Shown one piece after another: positions 25,032-33,852 of a stretch of DNA of 64,000 nucleotides. The notes under the pieces are model-generated. The model was not told the DNA's origin. It was given only the letters and a program-made list of their open reading frames with translations, and ran no database searches. Origin of the DNA: Acidobacterium sp. (GTDB taxonomy: Bacteria; Acidobacteriota; Terriglobia; Terriglobales; Acidobacteriaceae); NCBI GenBank assembly GCA_003166955.1, contig PMUI01000113.1, forward strand, positions 161,191 through 225,190, read 5' to 3'. The position numbers and the translations under genes were made by a program. The stretch's first letter is position 1. Each line of letters begins with the position of its first letter.

Positions 25032-25799
25032 ATGCCTCTCCTGGTCGCGCGCGACCTCACGAAAATCTACCCCGGCAAAACCGCCGCGCCCGTCGTCGAC
25101 GGTGTATCCTTCTCTATCGAACGCGGAGAAACCCTCGGCCTCGTCGGCGAATCCGGCTCCGGCAAAAGCACCATCGCCCGCATCGTTCTCGGCCTTCTCG
25201 CGCCCACGTCAGGCACCGTCACCTTCGACGCCAAGCCCGTCACCGGCGTCCCCCAGCACCAACTCCGCCCGCTGCGCCGCCGCATGCAGCCCGTCTTTCA
25301 GGACCCCTACGCCGCGCTCAATCCCCGCATGCGCGTCGAGCAAATCGTCACCGAGCCCCTCGTCATCCACGAAAAGCACAGCCGCGCTGAACGCCGCCGC
25401 CGCTGTCAGGAACTCCTCCGCCAGGTTGGCCTCGACAACTCCGCCATGCCGCGCTACCCGCACGAATTCTCCGGCGGACAGCGCCAGCGCATCAACATCG
25501 CCCGCGCCCTCTCCCTCCGCCCCGAGCTCCTCGTCCTCGACGAGCCCGTCTCCGCTCTCGACGTCAGCGTCGGCGCGCAAATCGTCAACCTGCTGCGCGA
25601 CCTGCAGCGCGACTTCTCCCTCACTTACCTCTTCATCTCGCACTCCATGCCGCTCGTCCGCTATCTGTCGACGAACATCGCCGTCCTCCGCGCCGGCAAG
25701 CTCGTCGAATTCGGCAGCCGCGATCAGGTCTGCGAAACCCCGCGCGACGACTACACCCGCCAGCTCGTCGCCGCAACCCCCGAAATCGAAACGCGGTAA
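25032..25799 (+). CDS. ABC transporter ATP-binding protein, oligopeptide/nickel (DppF/OppF) type
   Basis: A 255-residue ATPase: Walker A GESGSGKST at 39-47, Q-loop FQDPYAALNPRM (the peptide/nickel-family signature), ABC signature HEFSGGQRQR, Walker B LLVLDEP and H-loop FISHSM. Homologues power uptake of di- or oligopeptides or nickel together with two permeases and a binding protein, none of which lies in the window. It is therefore an orphan ATPase that must work with subunits encoded elsewhere. The ATG at 25032 has only a weak ribosome site. A heptamer array follows the stop immediately. Confidence 0.9.
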   Translation: MPLLVARDLTKIYPGKTAAPVVDGVSFSIERGETLGLVGESGSGKSTIARIVLGLLAPTSGTVTFDAKPVTGVPQHQLRPLRRRMQPVFQDPYAALNPRMRVEQIVTEPLVIHEKHSRAERRRRCQELLRQVGLDNSAMPRYPHEFSGGQRQRINIARALSLRPELLVLDEPVSALDVSVGAQIVNLLRDLQRDFSLTYLFISHSMPLVRYLSTNIAVLRAGKLVEFGSRDQVCETPRDDYTRQLVAATPEIETR

Positions 25800-25802
25800 C
25801 CC

Positions 25803-25867
25803 GTAACCTGCAACCTGTAACCTGTCTGTCGTTCCTGCACCCTGCACCCTGTACCCTGTACCCTGTA
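25803..25867. repeat. Intergenic heptanucleotide array (GTAACCT/GTACCCT type)
   Basis: About nine 7-bp units (GTAACCT, GCAACCT, GCACCCT, GTACCCT) with one irregular interruption fill the whole gap between the ABC ATPase stop and the GTG start of the next gene. Confidence 0.9.
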
Positions 25868-25872
25868 AAACA

Positions 25873-26667
25873 GTGCACCCCACCGTCCTCCACTACATCT
25901 TCCTGGCCTTCGCCGCCGGACTCGGCGGCCTCGTCAACTCCGTCGCGGGCGGCGGCGGATTCCTCGTCTTCCCCTCGCTGTTGAAGGCCGGTCTGCTCCC
26001 CATTCAGGCGAACGCCACCGGAACCGTCGCGCTGTGGCCTGGCCAGTTCACCTCCATCGCCGGCTATCGCGAAGAAATAAAGAAGAACATCCGCCTCGTC
26101 ATCCCCGTCATTGTCGTCGCCCTCATTGGCGGACTCACCGGCGCGCTCACGCTCCTGCACGGCAGTCAGGATTCCTTCCTCCGCCTCGTCCCGTACCTCT
26201 TCCTGCTCGGATCGGTCACCTTCGCGTTCAGTGGCCCGCTCTCGCGCATGGTGCGCCGCCGCGCCGAAGACCACGCCATCCATCCCGAGCATCGCACGCG
26301 CGTCTACGTCGTTCCCATGCTCGCCTCGCAACTCGTCATCAGCTACTACATCGGCTACTTCGGTGCCGGCGCCGGCCTGCTCACCCTCGCCGCCCTCGCG
26401 CTCTGCGGCGTCGACCGCATCGCCGAAATGAACGCCCTCAAAGTCGTCCTCACCACCACCGCCAACGGCGTCGCCGTCATCACCTTCATCATCGCCGGCG
26501 CGGTCGAGTGGCGCTTCTGCTGGCTCATGATGATCGCCTGCGCCATCGGCGGCTATGCCGGCGCGCGCAATTCCCGCCGCATCAGCGACCGCATCCTGCG
26601 CCCCATCATCATCGTCCTCGGCTTCGTTATCGCCGTCTATTTCTTCATGCACAGGAAGGCCATGTGA
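25873..26667 (+). CDS. TauE/SafE-family sulfite/organosulfonate exporter-like membrane protein
   Basis: A 264-residue protein with seven or eight membrane segments. The duplicated family pattern is visible: AAGLGGLVNSVAGGGGFLVFPSLL near the N-terminus and YIGYFGAGAGLLTLAAL in the second half. TauE/SafE proteins export sulfite, sulfoacetate or related anions, though many members have unknown substrates. The start is GTG at 25873, directly after the heptamer array, without a clear ribosome site. It overlaps the next gene by four bases (GTGA), so the two are translationally coupled. Confidence 0.87.
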   Translation: MHPTVLHYIFLAFAAGLGGLVNSVAGGGGFLVFPSLLKAGLLPIQANATGTVALWPGQFTSIAGYREEIKKNIRLVIPVIVVALIGGLTGALTLLHGSQDSFLRLVPYLFLLGSVTFAFSGPLSRMVRRRAEDHAIHPEHRTRVYVVPMLASQLVISYYIGYFGAGAGLLTLAALALCGVDRIAEMNALKVVLTTTANGVAVITFIIAGAVEWRFCWLMMIACAIGGYAGARNSRRISDRILRPIIIVLGFVIAVYFFMHRKAM

Positions 26668-26933
26668 GCACGATCAGCCCCGCCGTCAACGCCATCGGAC
26701 TCGCCGCCGCCGTCTGCACCACCATCTCCTTCGTCCCGCAGCTCATCCGCGTCTGGCGTCTGCGCAGCGCCCGCGAAATCTCGCTCATCATGTTCCTGGT
26801 CTTCTCGCTCGGCACCTTTCTCTGGCTGCTCTACGGAATTTTCATCCACGCCGTGCCCATCATCCTCGCCAACGCCGTCTCCCTGGTGCTTTCGCTGGCC
26901 ATCCTCGCCCTCAAGCTCCGTTTCGACCGCTAG
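26664..26933 (+). CDS. SemiSWEET-family (PQ-loop) sugar transporter
   Basis: An 89-residue, three-helix protein with the PQ-loop signature TTISFVPQLIRVWRLRSAREIS and the second-helix pattern GTFLWLLYGI. SemiSWEETs dimerise to form a facilitative sugar pore. The GTG start overlaps the upstream stop (GTGA), and AGGAAGG lies 6 bases upstream. Coupling to a TauE-like exporter is not a standard pair; the physiological link is unknown. Confidence 0.9.
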   Translation: MSTISPAVNAIGLAAAVCTTISFVPQLIRVWRLRSAREISLIMFLVFSLGTFLWLLYGIFIHAVPIILANAVSLVLSLAILALKLRFDR

Positions 26934-27007
26934 GCGATCCAAAAATAAAGGGACACCCCGCGCCCCGAAAACCGCCGAGACGCGAAGTGTCCTCTCAGTT
27001 CAGTCTA

Positions 27008-27160
27008 TTAGTGGCCACAGCAGTCGCCGCCGGGGCAGCTTCCGCCGCAGCAGGTTCCTGGGCAGTTGCTGGCGCTCTTCGCGACCGCAGCGCCCGTGAG
27101 CGCCAGTGCGGACAGGGAGAACAGCGACGTTGCGATCAGTGCAATGACTTTGGCTTTCAT
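27008..27160 (-). CDS. Small exported Cys-rich peptide (50 residues)
   Basis: MKAKVIALIATSLFSLSALA begins a clear signal peptide. The mature part, about 22 residues, ends NCPGTCCGGSCPGGDCCGH with six Cys and a terminal His, arranged like a metal-binding or disulfide-knotted peptide. AGAGGA lies upstream of the ATG at 27160. It is encoded 99 bp downstream of another exported Cys-rich protein on the same strand, so the pair may handle metals such as copper or zinc in the periplasm (inference). No family is recognised. Confidence 0.7.
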   Translation of the reverse strand: MKAKVIALIATSLFSLSALALTGAAVAKSASNCPGTCCGGSCPGGDCCGH

Positions 27161-27259
27161 TGAAATATTCCTCTCAGTGTGAAATGGGATCAGCATGCGC
27201 ATACGCGCAGACACAATCCGCGTACGCGCGCAGAAACACCACGCGACACACTGCGAGGT

Positions 27260-27622
27260 TTAGATACGAAGATCGTCTTTGAGACGAAAGACCGGGGCGC
27301 GATAGCGCAGGCCCGAGGTCAGCTCGCGCACGGGCTCCTGCGCAGAACGGCTCGAAGGCGCTATTCGCGCCGGCGGAACACAAACCGCCTCGCCCTCTTT
27401 GGCCTTCCCAATCTGAGATTCAGCTTTCTCCGGGACCTGCTCCGTGCACCGCGCCGACGAGCAGCTTTCGCCATCGCCCGATCGCGGGCAGCACGGCATG
27501 TGACTGCGCTGGCAATGCATGGCAGGGGTCACCGCTGTGTCCGCAAACGCCAGCGTCAAGATCCAAACGGCCGATAGCGCCAGTGTCAGCGCTCTGCCCG
27601 TCCGCCCATGCAGCCATCCCAT
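27260..27622 (-). CDS. Exported Cys-rich protein of unknown function
   Basis: A 120-residue protein with an N-terminal membrane or signal segment (ALTLALSAVWILTLAFADTA) and a periplasmic part containing MHCQRSHMPCCPRSGDGE and SCSSARC. The combination of His, Met and paired Cys suggests metal binding. The C-terminal half is polar. GAGG lies five bases before the ATG at 27622. It precedes the small Cys-rich peptide gene and follows the secretin gene on the same strand (48 bp). Confidence 0.6.
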   Translation of the reverse strand: MGWLHGRTGRALTLALSAVWILTLAFADTAVTPAMHCQRSHMPCCPRSGDGESCSSARCTEQVPEKAESQIGKAKEGEAVCVPPARIAPSSRSAQEPVRELTSGLRYRAPVFRLKDDLRI

Positions 27623-27670
27623 CACAGCCTCAGTTTATCTCCATCCCGCAAAACCGCAAAGTGTCCGGCA

Positions 27671-29677
27671 TCACGGCCCCGGCGGTCCGCCCGGCAACAG
27701 GATCATCTTCTCCGACGGTGCCTGATGCCCCGACCGTATGAGGTGCGGCGTGATCACGATGGCCAGTTCGCCAATATCCAGGTTGGAGTTCTTGTTCGTC
27801 GTGCTCTGGAAGCCGGGTAGCTCACTCACTCCCGGGATCCCCGTGATCGCATCGGACTCCTGCCGCGTCAGCGAGCTCACCAGCAGCGCGGTCTCGCCAA
27901 TGCCCACCGTCGTGTTCGCGGTGTATTCGCGGTTGTTCAGCACCGGCAGACTGTTGATCGACGAGCCGGCCAGCGATGACAGCGTAAGGTCGAATTTCAT
28001 GAAGACCCGGTTCGTGCCCTCGATGCTTGGCGTCACTTTCAGCGTCAGCCCGATGTCCTCGTACTGCACCTGCGGAATCTGCAGCGACGCGGCCGACTGC
28101 AGCTGCGAAAGGTTCACGCCCAGGTTCTGCAAGGTGCTGGAAAGCCCAGCATTCGAAATCCCAGGAATCGACAGCGGCGCCGCCGACAAGCTCGAATAGC
28201 TCGACGTCTCGATCGGATACCGTTCCCCCGCCTTGATGGTCGACTCTTCGCGGTCCAGCACCCGCAGCTGCATCTGATCGAGTGCGCGGACATCGGACGA
28301 GTTCAGCTGCATATTCATGGCTCCGCCCTGGTACACCACGCCGGTCATCGTGAGCCCGCCCCCAAAAACGCCGAACGGCTGCGTGAGAATGGTGTTGCTG
28401 AGCTGGCCCGATGCAATCAGGATCGCCAGGATCGCTTCCCAGTCGCCGGGGGCAGCCAGGCCGCTGGAGATGATCTCCTGCACCAGGCTCGAATTGCTGT
28501 TGAGAATGTTGCGCGCCTCCGAATACACGTTGAACAACGTCGTCTGGTTCGGCAGGATCACGCCCAGGTTCACCGCCTTGGTGCGCTCGATCTCATACAT
28601 GCGCACGTCCAGCAGCAATTCGCTGCGGCCATCCAGCAGCGTCTTCAGCGTGGTGTTCAGCGCGTTCAGGTCGTCGGGCGCACCGCGAACCGTCAGGGCG
28701 CTCTGCATCGTATCGGCCGACGCCGTCCGCAGTGCAAACACGTTCTTCGCAGTGGTTACGATCTCCGTCAGCTGCGCCGGCGCCATGCCCGGCAGGTAAA
28801 TCGTCTCCACCGCCTCGCGCTCGAATTTGTCGTGGTTCGTTTTTGTGTCTTTCGCGATCAGCACGCGCTGCGGATCCAGCGGCACGAAAAACGTTCCCGA
28901 CGCCAGCCCGAGCGTGCGCTCCGCCGTGGCGAAATCCACGTCGTCCACGTCGTAGCGAATCGGTTGCGAGCCCACCGAATCGTCCACCGTGGGCTGGATG
29001 CCGTAAGCCTGCAGCACCTGGCTGACAATGTTGCGCTCGCCCCCACGAATGTGAAAACTCAGCACACCGGGTTTGGGCTTGAGCTGGATCGGCGCCGCCA
29101 GCGCCACGTCCTCGGAACGAAACGCCGGCTCGCCCGCCACCACCGCCGACGCCAGCTCGTTCATGTGCTGCGCCACCATTGGATTTCCCGGATCGATACT
29201 GTACGCCTCCGCAATCTTCGCGCGAGCCTCCGCCCAATGGCCCAGAATCTTGTCCTTGTCCGACTTCTGGATCAGGTCCGTCACCAGATGCTCGCGCGCG
29301 ATCTGGTCCGCTGCCTCGTACTTCCTTTCCTCAGGATCGAGTTCAGCCGCCCGCGTGAATGCATCCATCGCAGCTCGCAGGTTGTTGCGATCGACGTTCT
29401 TCGCGCCCTGCACAAAAAGCTTCTGCGCCTCTGCGCGATCGTGTTTTGAAGGAGGATGCTTCGGAGTTTCCTTGCTTGACTCGGCAACCGGCGAGGCCGA
29501 AGGCTGTTGTCCCGAATCGGACGCCGTCTGCGCGGGTCCGGGTTGCGCCGGAGCCGCCGCCGCCGATGGCGCAGGCTGTCCGTCACCCGGCGCTTGCTGC
29601 GCAAGTGCCGCCGCAACGGCCGCCAGCGCGAACACCGCCAGCGCGACCAATGGCCCTGATGCAGCCTTATGAAACAT
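27671..29677 (-). CDS. Secretin family outer-membrane protein (GspD/PilQ type) with TPR-like N-terminal region
   Basis: A 668-residue exported protein: signal peptide ending near AAALAQQ, a Pro/Ala/Gln-rich linker and a TPR-like helical region (about residues 80-165). Secretin N-domains follow (FHIRGGERNIVSQVLQAYGIQPTV; IYLPGMAPAQLTEIV). The secretin domain contains PQVQYEDIGLTLKVTPSI and ends VGIGETALLVSSLTRQ...LPGF...IGELAIVITPHLI. Secretins form the outer-membrane pore of type II secretion or type IV pili. No other secretion genes are nearby, and many acidobacterial secretins with a TPR front are of unassigned type. It overlaps the HAD gene by 11 bp, so the two form an operon. Confidence 0.9.
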   Translation of the reverse strand: MFHKAASGPLVALAVFALAAVAAALAQQAPGDGQPAPSAAAAPAQPGPAQTASDSGQQPSASPVAESSKETPKHPPSKHDRAEAQKLFVQGAKNVDRNNLRAAMDAFTRAAELDPEERKYEAADQIAREHLVTDLIQKSDKDKILGHWAEARAKIAEAYSIDPGNPMVAQHMNELASAVVAGEPAFRSEDVALAAPIQLKPKPGVLSFHIRGGERNIVSQVLQAYGIQPTVDDSVGSQPIRYDVDDVDFATAERTLGLASGTFFVPLDPQRVLIAKDTKTNHDKFEREAVETIYLPGMAPAQLTEIVTTAKNVFALRTASADTMQSALTVRGAPDDLNALNTTLKTLLDGRSELLLDVRMYEIERTKAVNLGVILPNQTTLFNVYSEARNILNSNSSLVQEIISSGLAAPGDWEAILAILIASGQLSNTILTQPFGVFGGGLTMTGVVYQGGAMNMQLNSSDVRALDQMQLRVLDREESTIKAGERYPIETSSYSSLSAAPLSIPGISNAGLSSTLQNLGVNLSQLQSAASLQIPQVQYEDIGLTLKVTPSIEGTNRVFMKFDLTLSSLAGSSINSLPVLNNREYTANTTVGIGETALLVSSLTRQESDAITGIPGVSELPGFQSTTNKNSNLDIGELAIVITPHLIRSGHQAPSEKMILLPGGPPGP

Positions 29678-30431
29678 GGTTCGCCGCCTTCACGGTAACG
29701 TCCGAAGCCTGCAGCAGCGCCCCCAGCGTGGTCGTGCACACCGCGGGCCGATGTTCCATCAGCTCATCGAAGCTGGATCGCCCCGTCGCTACAGCGATCG
29801 TCGGCAGCCCATTCGCGCGCGCCGCCTCAATGTCGCGCGGCGTATCGCCAATCACGCACACCGTCGCCTCCGCACCGCCCCCGGTGGACCGCAGAATCCC
29901 CCGCGCCTGTTCCGCCGCATGCGCAATCATGTCTGCCCGCGCCTCAAAGCGATCGCAAAAGCCCCCAAACCGGAACCATGATCGCAGCCCCGCATTCTCA
30001 ATCTTGATCCAGCCAATTCTCTCCACGTTGCCCGTCGCCACGCCCAGCAAAGCACCCTTCTGCTCCAGATATGCCAGCATCTCCACCACGCCCGGCATCA
30101 GCGACCACAGCATCTCCGCGCGCCGCCCGGCCACATGCTCGCCCATCGCCTTCAGAACGTCCTCCCGATGCGGACGCCACGCGCTGTCTTCAACGCTCGC
30201 CAGCTCGAACGCATCCCGCAGAATCCCAGGATCCGTATTGCCTGACAGCGTCACGCCATCCAGCGCCAGCTCCCGGCCCATCACCCCGCGCACGCTTTCG
30301 AAAAACGCGTCGATGTGCACGCGGTCGCGGTGGCGCATCAGCGTCCCGTCAATATCGAACAGGTAAGCCCGCTGCTCGTCCCAGAGGAACCCTTCCTCCA
30401 CGTAGACGCGCGCCTCAGCCGTTGTGCTCAT
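29667..30431 (-). CDS. HAD-family phosphatase (phosphoglycolate phosphatase-like)
   Basis: A 254-residue HAD hydrolase with FDIDGTL carrying the nucleophile Asp26 and acid Asp28, motif II GVATGN, a Lys-containing motif III region, and motif IV VIGDTPRDIEAA. A helical cap sits between motifs I and II, as in phosphoglycolate phosphatases and related small-molecule phosphatases. The substrate cannot be assigned. The gene overlaps the secretin start by 11 bp; why a housekeeping phosphatase is coupled to a secretin is not clear. Confidence 0.9.
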   Translation of the reverse strand: MSTTAEARVYVEEGFLWDEQRAYLFDIDGTLMRHRDRVHIDAFFESVRGVMGRELALDGVTLSGNTDPGILRDAFELASVEDSAWRPHREDVLKAMGEHVAGRRAEMLWSLMPGVVEMLAYLEQKGALLGVATGNVERIGWIKIENAGLRSWFRFGGFCDRFEARADMIAHAAEQARGILRSTGGGAEATVCVIGDTPRDIEAARANGLPTIAVATGRSSFDELMEHRPAVCTTTLGALLQASDVTVKAANHVS

Positions 30432-30603
30432 ACCTACAGGGTATAAGGTGCGGATGGGAATGCGCGAGAAGTGTTCGCGGGATCGGGAAGATGGAAATCG
30501 AAGAAGGGAAGGGAATAGCCGACGTGAAACCTTCGCCGTGTTCGGTGCCCTGCGCTCCGGCCGTTCCCCTCAGGCTGTTAAGCCGGGCTCAGCCCGGTTC
30601 GCT

Positions 30604-30627
30604 CTGTAACCTGTAACCTGAAACCTG
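30604..30627. repeat. Intergenic heptanucleotide array (GTAACCT type)
   Basis: Three heptamers, GTAACCT twice and GAAACCT, lie just beyond the stop of the Fis-like gene. The unit is identical to that at 25803-25867. Confidence 0.8.
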
Positions 30628-30629
30628 TC

Positions 30630-30917
30630 CTACGCCCTCTCCCCGCGCTGTTTGGTGCCGTCAAAGGGGGCGCGTTCGCGCTGCGGCGGCCGGCGCAGTC
30701 CGGTGCGAACCTGGGCGGGGTCGATCTTCAGCTCGGCAAGGATGCGGCTCAGCGTGTTCCGGTGCACGCCCAGCTCCGTCGCCGCCTTGCACTGGTTGCC
30801 CCTGTGGCTGGACAGCACTTCAAGGATGAAACGCCGCTTGAATTCACGCACCGCCTCGTCATACGTGATTCCGCCCGCGTGCATTTGGGTCACAAGATTG
30901 TCCAGCTCGCGTTTCAC
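30630..30917 (-). CDS. Small Fis-type helix-turn-helix DNA-binding protein
   Basis: A 95-residue protein whose core FILEVLSSHRGNQCKAATELGVHRNTLSRILAELKI is a Fis/HTH_8 recognition unit like that at the C-terminus of NtrC-type regulators, here without receiver or ATPase. The GTG start at 30917 has AAGAGG seven bases upstream; longer in-frame readings run into the cvpA coding region. The basic C-terminal tail (LRRPPQRER) may add DNA contacts. It ends the purC-cvpA unit. Stand-alone proteins of this kind act as nucleoid-type or local regulators (inference). Confidence 0.8.
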   Translation of the reverse strand: MKRELDNLVTQMHAGGITYDEAVREFKRRFILEVLSSHRGNQCKAATELGVHRNTLSRILAELKIDPAQVRTGLRRPPQRERAPFDGTKQRGERA

Positions 30918-30982
30918 AGGGACCTCTTTCTCGATCCCCGGTCTTTGCCGGGGCAGATTTCCAAAACCCTCAGTAGCCCAAA

Positions 30983-31519
30983 TTACGCAGCCGGCCTCAT
31001 CCAGTCTGGCTGCGCCTTCCGCAGGACATCCACACCGCTCCGGATCCGATCTCCCAGTTCGGCCGGAACCACATCCGCGGCACGTCGCGCTATCGACAGA
31101 AACTCCGGAGCAAAGCGCGACTGCCGGAACCACGTTGCACTGGGCCAGAATGCGGCAATCACCATCACCGCGATCGTCACCAGCGCACATCCTTTTACCA
31201 GACCGAAGGCGGCCCCCGCCAGCCGATCTGCCCAACTCAGCCCTACTGACTTCACCGACCAGCGAACGATCCTGCCCGCAATGCCGGCCAAAATCATCAC
31301 TCCCAGCGCCATCGCAATAAACGACAACGTCTCACTCAGCGCCGGCGAATGAATCCACTGCGACATCCACGGGGTCAGCTTCTGATAATCCCAGCTCGCC
31401 ACCAGCAATCCCAGAATCAACCCCGCCAAACTAAAAACTTCCAGCACCAGCCCTGCCTTCGCCGCCGACATCACAGAAAGAATCAAGACTATCAGGATCA
31501 CCCAGTCGATGATCGCCAT
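30983..31519 (-). CDS. cvpA: CvpA family membrane protein
   Basis: A 178-residue inner-membrane protein with four hydrophobic segments in the CvpA pattern: IIDWVILIVLILSVMSAAKAGL, then LSFIAMALGVMILAGIAGRIVRW and the RLAGAAFGLVKG motif. CvpA is linked to colicin V production, bile tolerance and envelope homeostasis, and commonly sits beside purine genes, as here after purC. A GTG at 31531 that overlaps the purC stop is an alternative start; ATG at 31519 is chosen because the conserved MAIIDWVIL starts there. Confidence 0.9.
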   Translation of the reverse strand: MAIIDWVILIVLILSVMSAAKAGLVLEVFSLAGLILGLLVASWDYQKLTPWMSQWIHSPALSETLSFIAMALGVMILAGIAGRIVRWSVKSVGLSWADRLAGAAFGLVKGCALVTIAVMVIAAFWPSATWFRQSRFAPEFLSIARRAADVVPAELGDRIRSGVDVLRKAQPDWMRPAA

Positions 31520-31530
31520 TTCATTCACCA

Positions 31531-32517
31531 CTAAACTGCAAGGGGCCGGCCCGACAGCAGACGATACGCATCCAGATACTTCTGCTGCGTGCGATTCACC
31601 ACATTTTCGGGGAGGGATGGAGCCGGTGCCAGTTTATTCCAGTGAACGCTTTCCAGATAGTCCCGAACGTACTGCTTGTCGAACGAAGGCTGCGACCGCC
31701 CCGGCGAATACAGTTCCTTCACCCAGAACCGCGATGAGTCCGGCGTCAGCGCCTCGTCGGCCAGCACAGTCCCCATCGGGGTCGATCCAAACTCAAACTT
31801 CGTGTCTGCCAGAAGAATACCCCGGCTTTCGGCGTGCGCCGCAGCTTTGTTATAAATCGTCAGGCTGAGCTCCCGCAGCCGCTCCGCCGCCTCGCCGCCT
31901 ACCAGCGTCGACATCTGGTCGAACGTAATATTTTCGTCGTGCGTGCCGCGAAAACTCTTCGTCGCCGGCGTAAAAATCGGCCGGCTCAGCCGGTCCCCCT
32001 CCCGCAATCCCGGCTCAATTTTGATCCCGCACACCGTTCCGGTCGCCACGTAGTCCTTCCAGCCCGACCCCGCAAGGTACCCGCGCACCACGCATTCCAC
32101 CGGATACATCTGCGCCCGCGTCACCAGCATCGACCGGTCCTTCAGGTCTTTGCGATACTTCCACACCTCCTCCGGAAATTCCTTTACGTTGGAGGCGACC
32201 AGGTGATTTGGCACAATGTCCCGCAGATAGTCGAACCAGAACAGCGAAAGCTGCGTCAGGATCATCCCTTTGCCGGGAATCCCCGTTGCCAGCACATGAT
32301 CGAACGCCGAAATGCGGTCGGTCGCCACCATCAGCAAATACTCGCCCACCGAGTAAATGTCGCGAACCTTGCCCCGCGCCACGAGCGTCAGGCCGCGAAA
32401 GTCGGTTTCGAGCAGTGCCTTCAATGCGGCGAACCTTTCCTGCGGCTTCACAACGTAGGGTGAGCCGTTGCCATTTCGCAGGACGCCATTCGCCGAGGCT
32501 GGTGCTGGACTGAGCAA
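31531..32517 (-). CDS. purC: Phosphoribosylaminoimidazole-succinocarboxamide synthase
   Basis: A 328-residue SAICAR synthetase, purine biosynthesis step 8 (CAIR + Asp + ATP). Seen are the substrate loop GKVRDIYSVGEYLLMVATDRISAFD, the CVVRGYLAGSGWKDY segment, FRGTHDENITF and the ATP-site LADTKFEFG. The N-terminus carries about 30 extra residues before the usual start; the TTG at 32517 has no convincing ribosome site, so the true start may lie downstream near VVKPQERF. It leads the purC-cvpA-HTH run. Confidence 0.95.
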   Translation of the reverse strand: MLSPAPASANGVLRNGNGSPYVVKPQERFAALKALLETDFRGLTLVARGKVRDIYSVGEYLLMVATDRISAFDHVLATGIPGKGMILTQLSLFWFDYLRDIVPNHLVASNVKEFPEEVWKYRKDLKDRSMLVTRAQMYPVECVVRGYLAGSGWKDYVATGTVCGIKIEPGLREGDRLSRPIFTPATKSFRGTHDENITFDQMSTLVGGEAAERLRELSLTIYNKAAAHAESRGILLADTKFEFGSTPMGTVLADEALTPDSSRFWVKELYSPGRSQPSFDKQYVRDYLESVHWNKLAPAPSLPENVVNRTQQKYLDAYRLLSGRPLAV

Positions 32518-32728
32518 GGTAGATAAATCGTAGCGACGAGTCCCGGAGGGAGACGATGGAATCGAGCTGAAATCCGATTGTGCGATTCACTCTGCGCTTT
32601 GTCAACGACGAATGAAAGGCCCATTTCACGCAGCGTTCGCGCGGATTAACTCTCTCCGCCGCACCTGTCAATAGGAAAGTAGTTCTACTCGTTTGACCGG
32701 ATCCATTCGGCGAGCGAAGACCGCAACC

Positions 32729-32755
32729 AGCTACCGGCTACAGCCTACCGGCTCC
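32729..32755. repeat. Intergenic heptanucleotide array (GCTACCG type)
   Basis: Four imperfect units (GCTACCG, GCTACAG, CCTACCG, GCTCC) directly abut the cpoB stop. Confidence 0.75.
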
Positions 32756-32756
32756 G

Positions 32757-33671
32757 TTACGGTTTGTAAGCCGTGGGCTTCGCCGCCGTCGGACGCACGC
32801 CCATCCCGTTCAGCCGGCTCCGCGCCTGCGTAGCCTCCGGCGTCTGCGGATAGCGCGCAATCAGCGCCCGCAGATCGCGAATCCCATTGTCCTTCTGATC
32901 GAGCGACAATTCCGCCTCGCCCTTGCGCAGTGCCGCCGTGGGCGCCTTCGGATTCCCCGAGAACTGCTGCAGCACCACGTTGTACGCTTTGATCGCGTCC
33001 GGGTATTTCCCCTGCCGGTACGCAATCTCCCCAAGATAAAACTGCGCGTTCCCCGCCAGGTCATCGTTTGGATAGTACTTCAGCACATCGGCAAACTCGC
33101 CCGCCGCTAAGTCATACCGCGCCGAGTTATAGTCGCGCAGTCCACCCTGATACAGATCGTTCACCGGCGGCGCCTGCGGCTGCGGCGGCTGCTGTTGCTG
33201 CGGCTGCCCCTGATCGCCGCCCTGCGCCGGTTGTCCCGGCTGTCCGCCCTGCTGCTGCACCGCCGCCTGCGTCGTGATGTTCTGCAGTTGCGACTGCACC
33301 GCCTGCACCTCCGCGCTCAGCTTGTCGATCCGCGTCCGCAGCGAATCCACCGAATCGTTGATCCCCTGCATCTGCCCGGAAACCTGATCGATCTTCCCGC
33401 CGCCCGCCTCGTTCTGCGACTGCACCTGCTGCTGCAGGGTGGTCACCGTCGCGCTCATCTTCGAGACGCTGTCGTTCACCTGCTGGATCACGTGCTGCAG
33501 CACGCTCAGCTGCTGGTCCTGCGTCTCCTGCAGGTGCTGGACGGCATCCTGCAGTTGCTGAACCTGCGTCTGGAGCTGCACCATTTCCTTGTTGACGGCG
33601 TGGGCCGGGGGAGCCGTGCAGAGAAGGACAAACAGGAAAACGGTCGAGAGCGAAGCCACTGTCTTTCGCAT
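32757..33671 (-). CDS. cpoB: Cell-division coordinator CpoB / Tol-Pal YbgF-like protein
   Basis: A 304-residue periplasmic protein. The signal peptide starts at MRKTVASLSTVFLFVLLC (ATG 33671). A long coiled coil (about residues 35-130) is followed by a Gln/Pro/Gly linker and a C-terminal TPR domain (LYQGGLRDYNSARYDLA...YYPNDDLAGNAQFYLGEIAYRQGKYPDAIKAY). In E. coli CpoB couples outer-membrane constriction by Tol-Pal to peptidoglycan synthesis. It is the last gene of the tolA-like/tolB/pal/cpoB run. The longer in-frame extension upstream is rejected because it precedes the signal peptide. Confidence 0.9.
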   Translation of the reverse strand: MRKTVASLSTVFLFVLLCTAPPAHAVNKEMVQLQTQVQQLQDAVQHLQETQDQQLSVLQHVIQQVNDSVSKMSATVTTLQQQVQSQNEAGGGKIDQVSGQMQGINDSVDSLRTRIDKLSAEVQAVQSQLQNITTQAAVQQQGGQPGQPAQGGDQGQPQQQQPPQPQAPPVNDLYQGGLRDYNSARYDLAAGEFADVLKYYPNDDLAGNAQFYLGEIAYRQGKYPDAIKAYNVVLQQFSGNPKAPTAALRKGEAELSLDQKDNGIRDLRALIARYPQTPEATQARSRLNGMGVRPTAAKPTAYKP

Positions 33672-33814
33672 AAACACAATCCCCGATGGAGCGCAGGAAG
33701 CGCTCCCTTCATTATTAATTACCAGGCACAACGATGTCAGCGTGGCGCGAGATCGAACATCGCACAAAGAACAAGGCCTCGGACCGCGGCGAACCTGCCG
33801 CAATCCGAGACCCG

Positions 33815-33852
33815 TTCCCTATTACCTACTCCCTATTGCCTACTCCCTGCTT
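33815..33852. repeat. Intergenic heptanucleotide array (CCTAYTV type)
   Basis: About five units (CCTATTA, CCTACTC, CCTATTG, CCTACTC, CCTGCTT) end exactly at the pal stop codon. Confidence 0.85.

Noticed and set aside
26034..26663. Frame upstream of SemiSWEET read as an N-terminal extension
   Set aside because: It runs through the TauE-like gene in another frame with a His/Arg-rich translation; the SemiSWEET domain begins at the GTG at 26664.
31100..31235. Longer start for the Fis-like protein
   Set aside because: That part overlaps the cvpA coding sequence and lacks protein-like composition; the GTG at 30917 has a good ribosome site.
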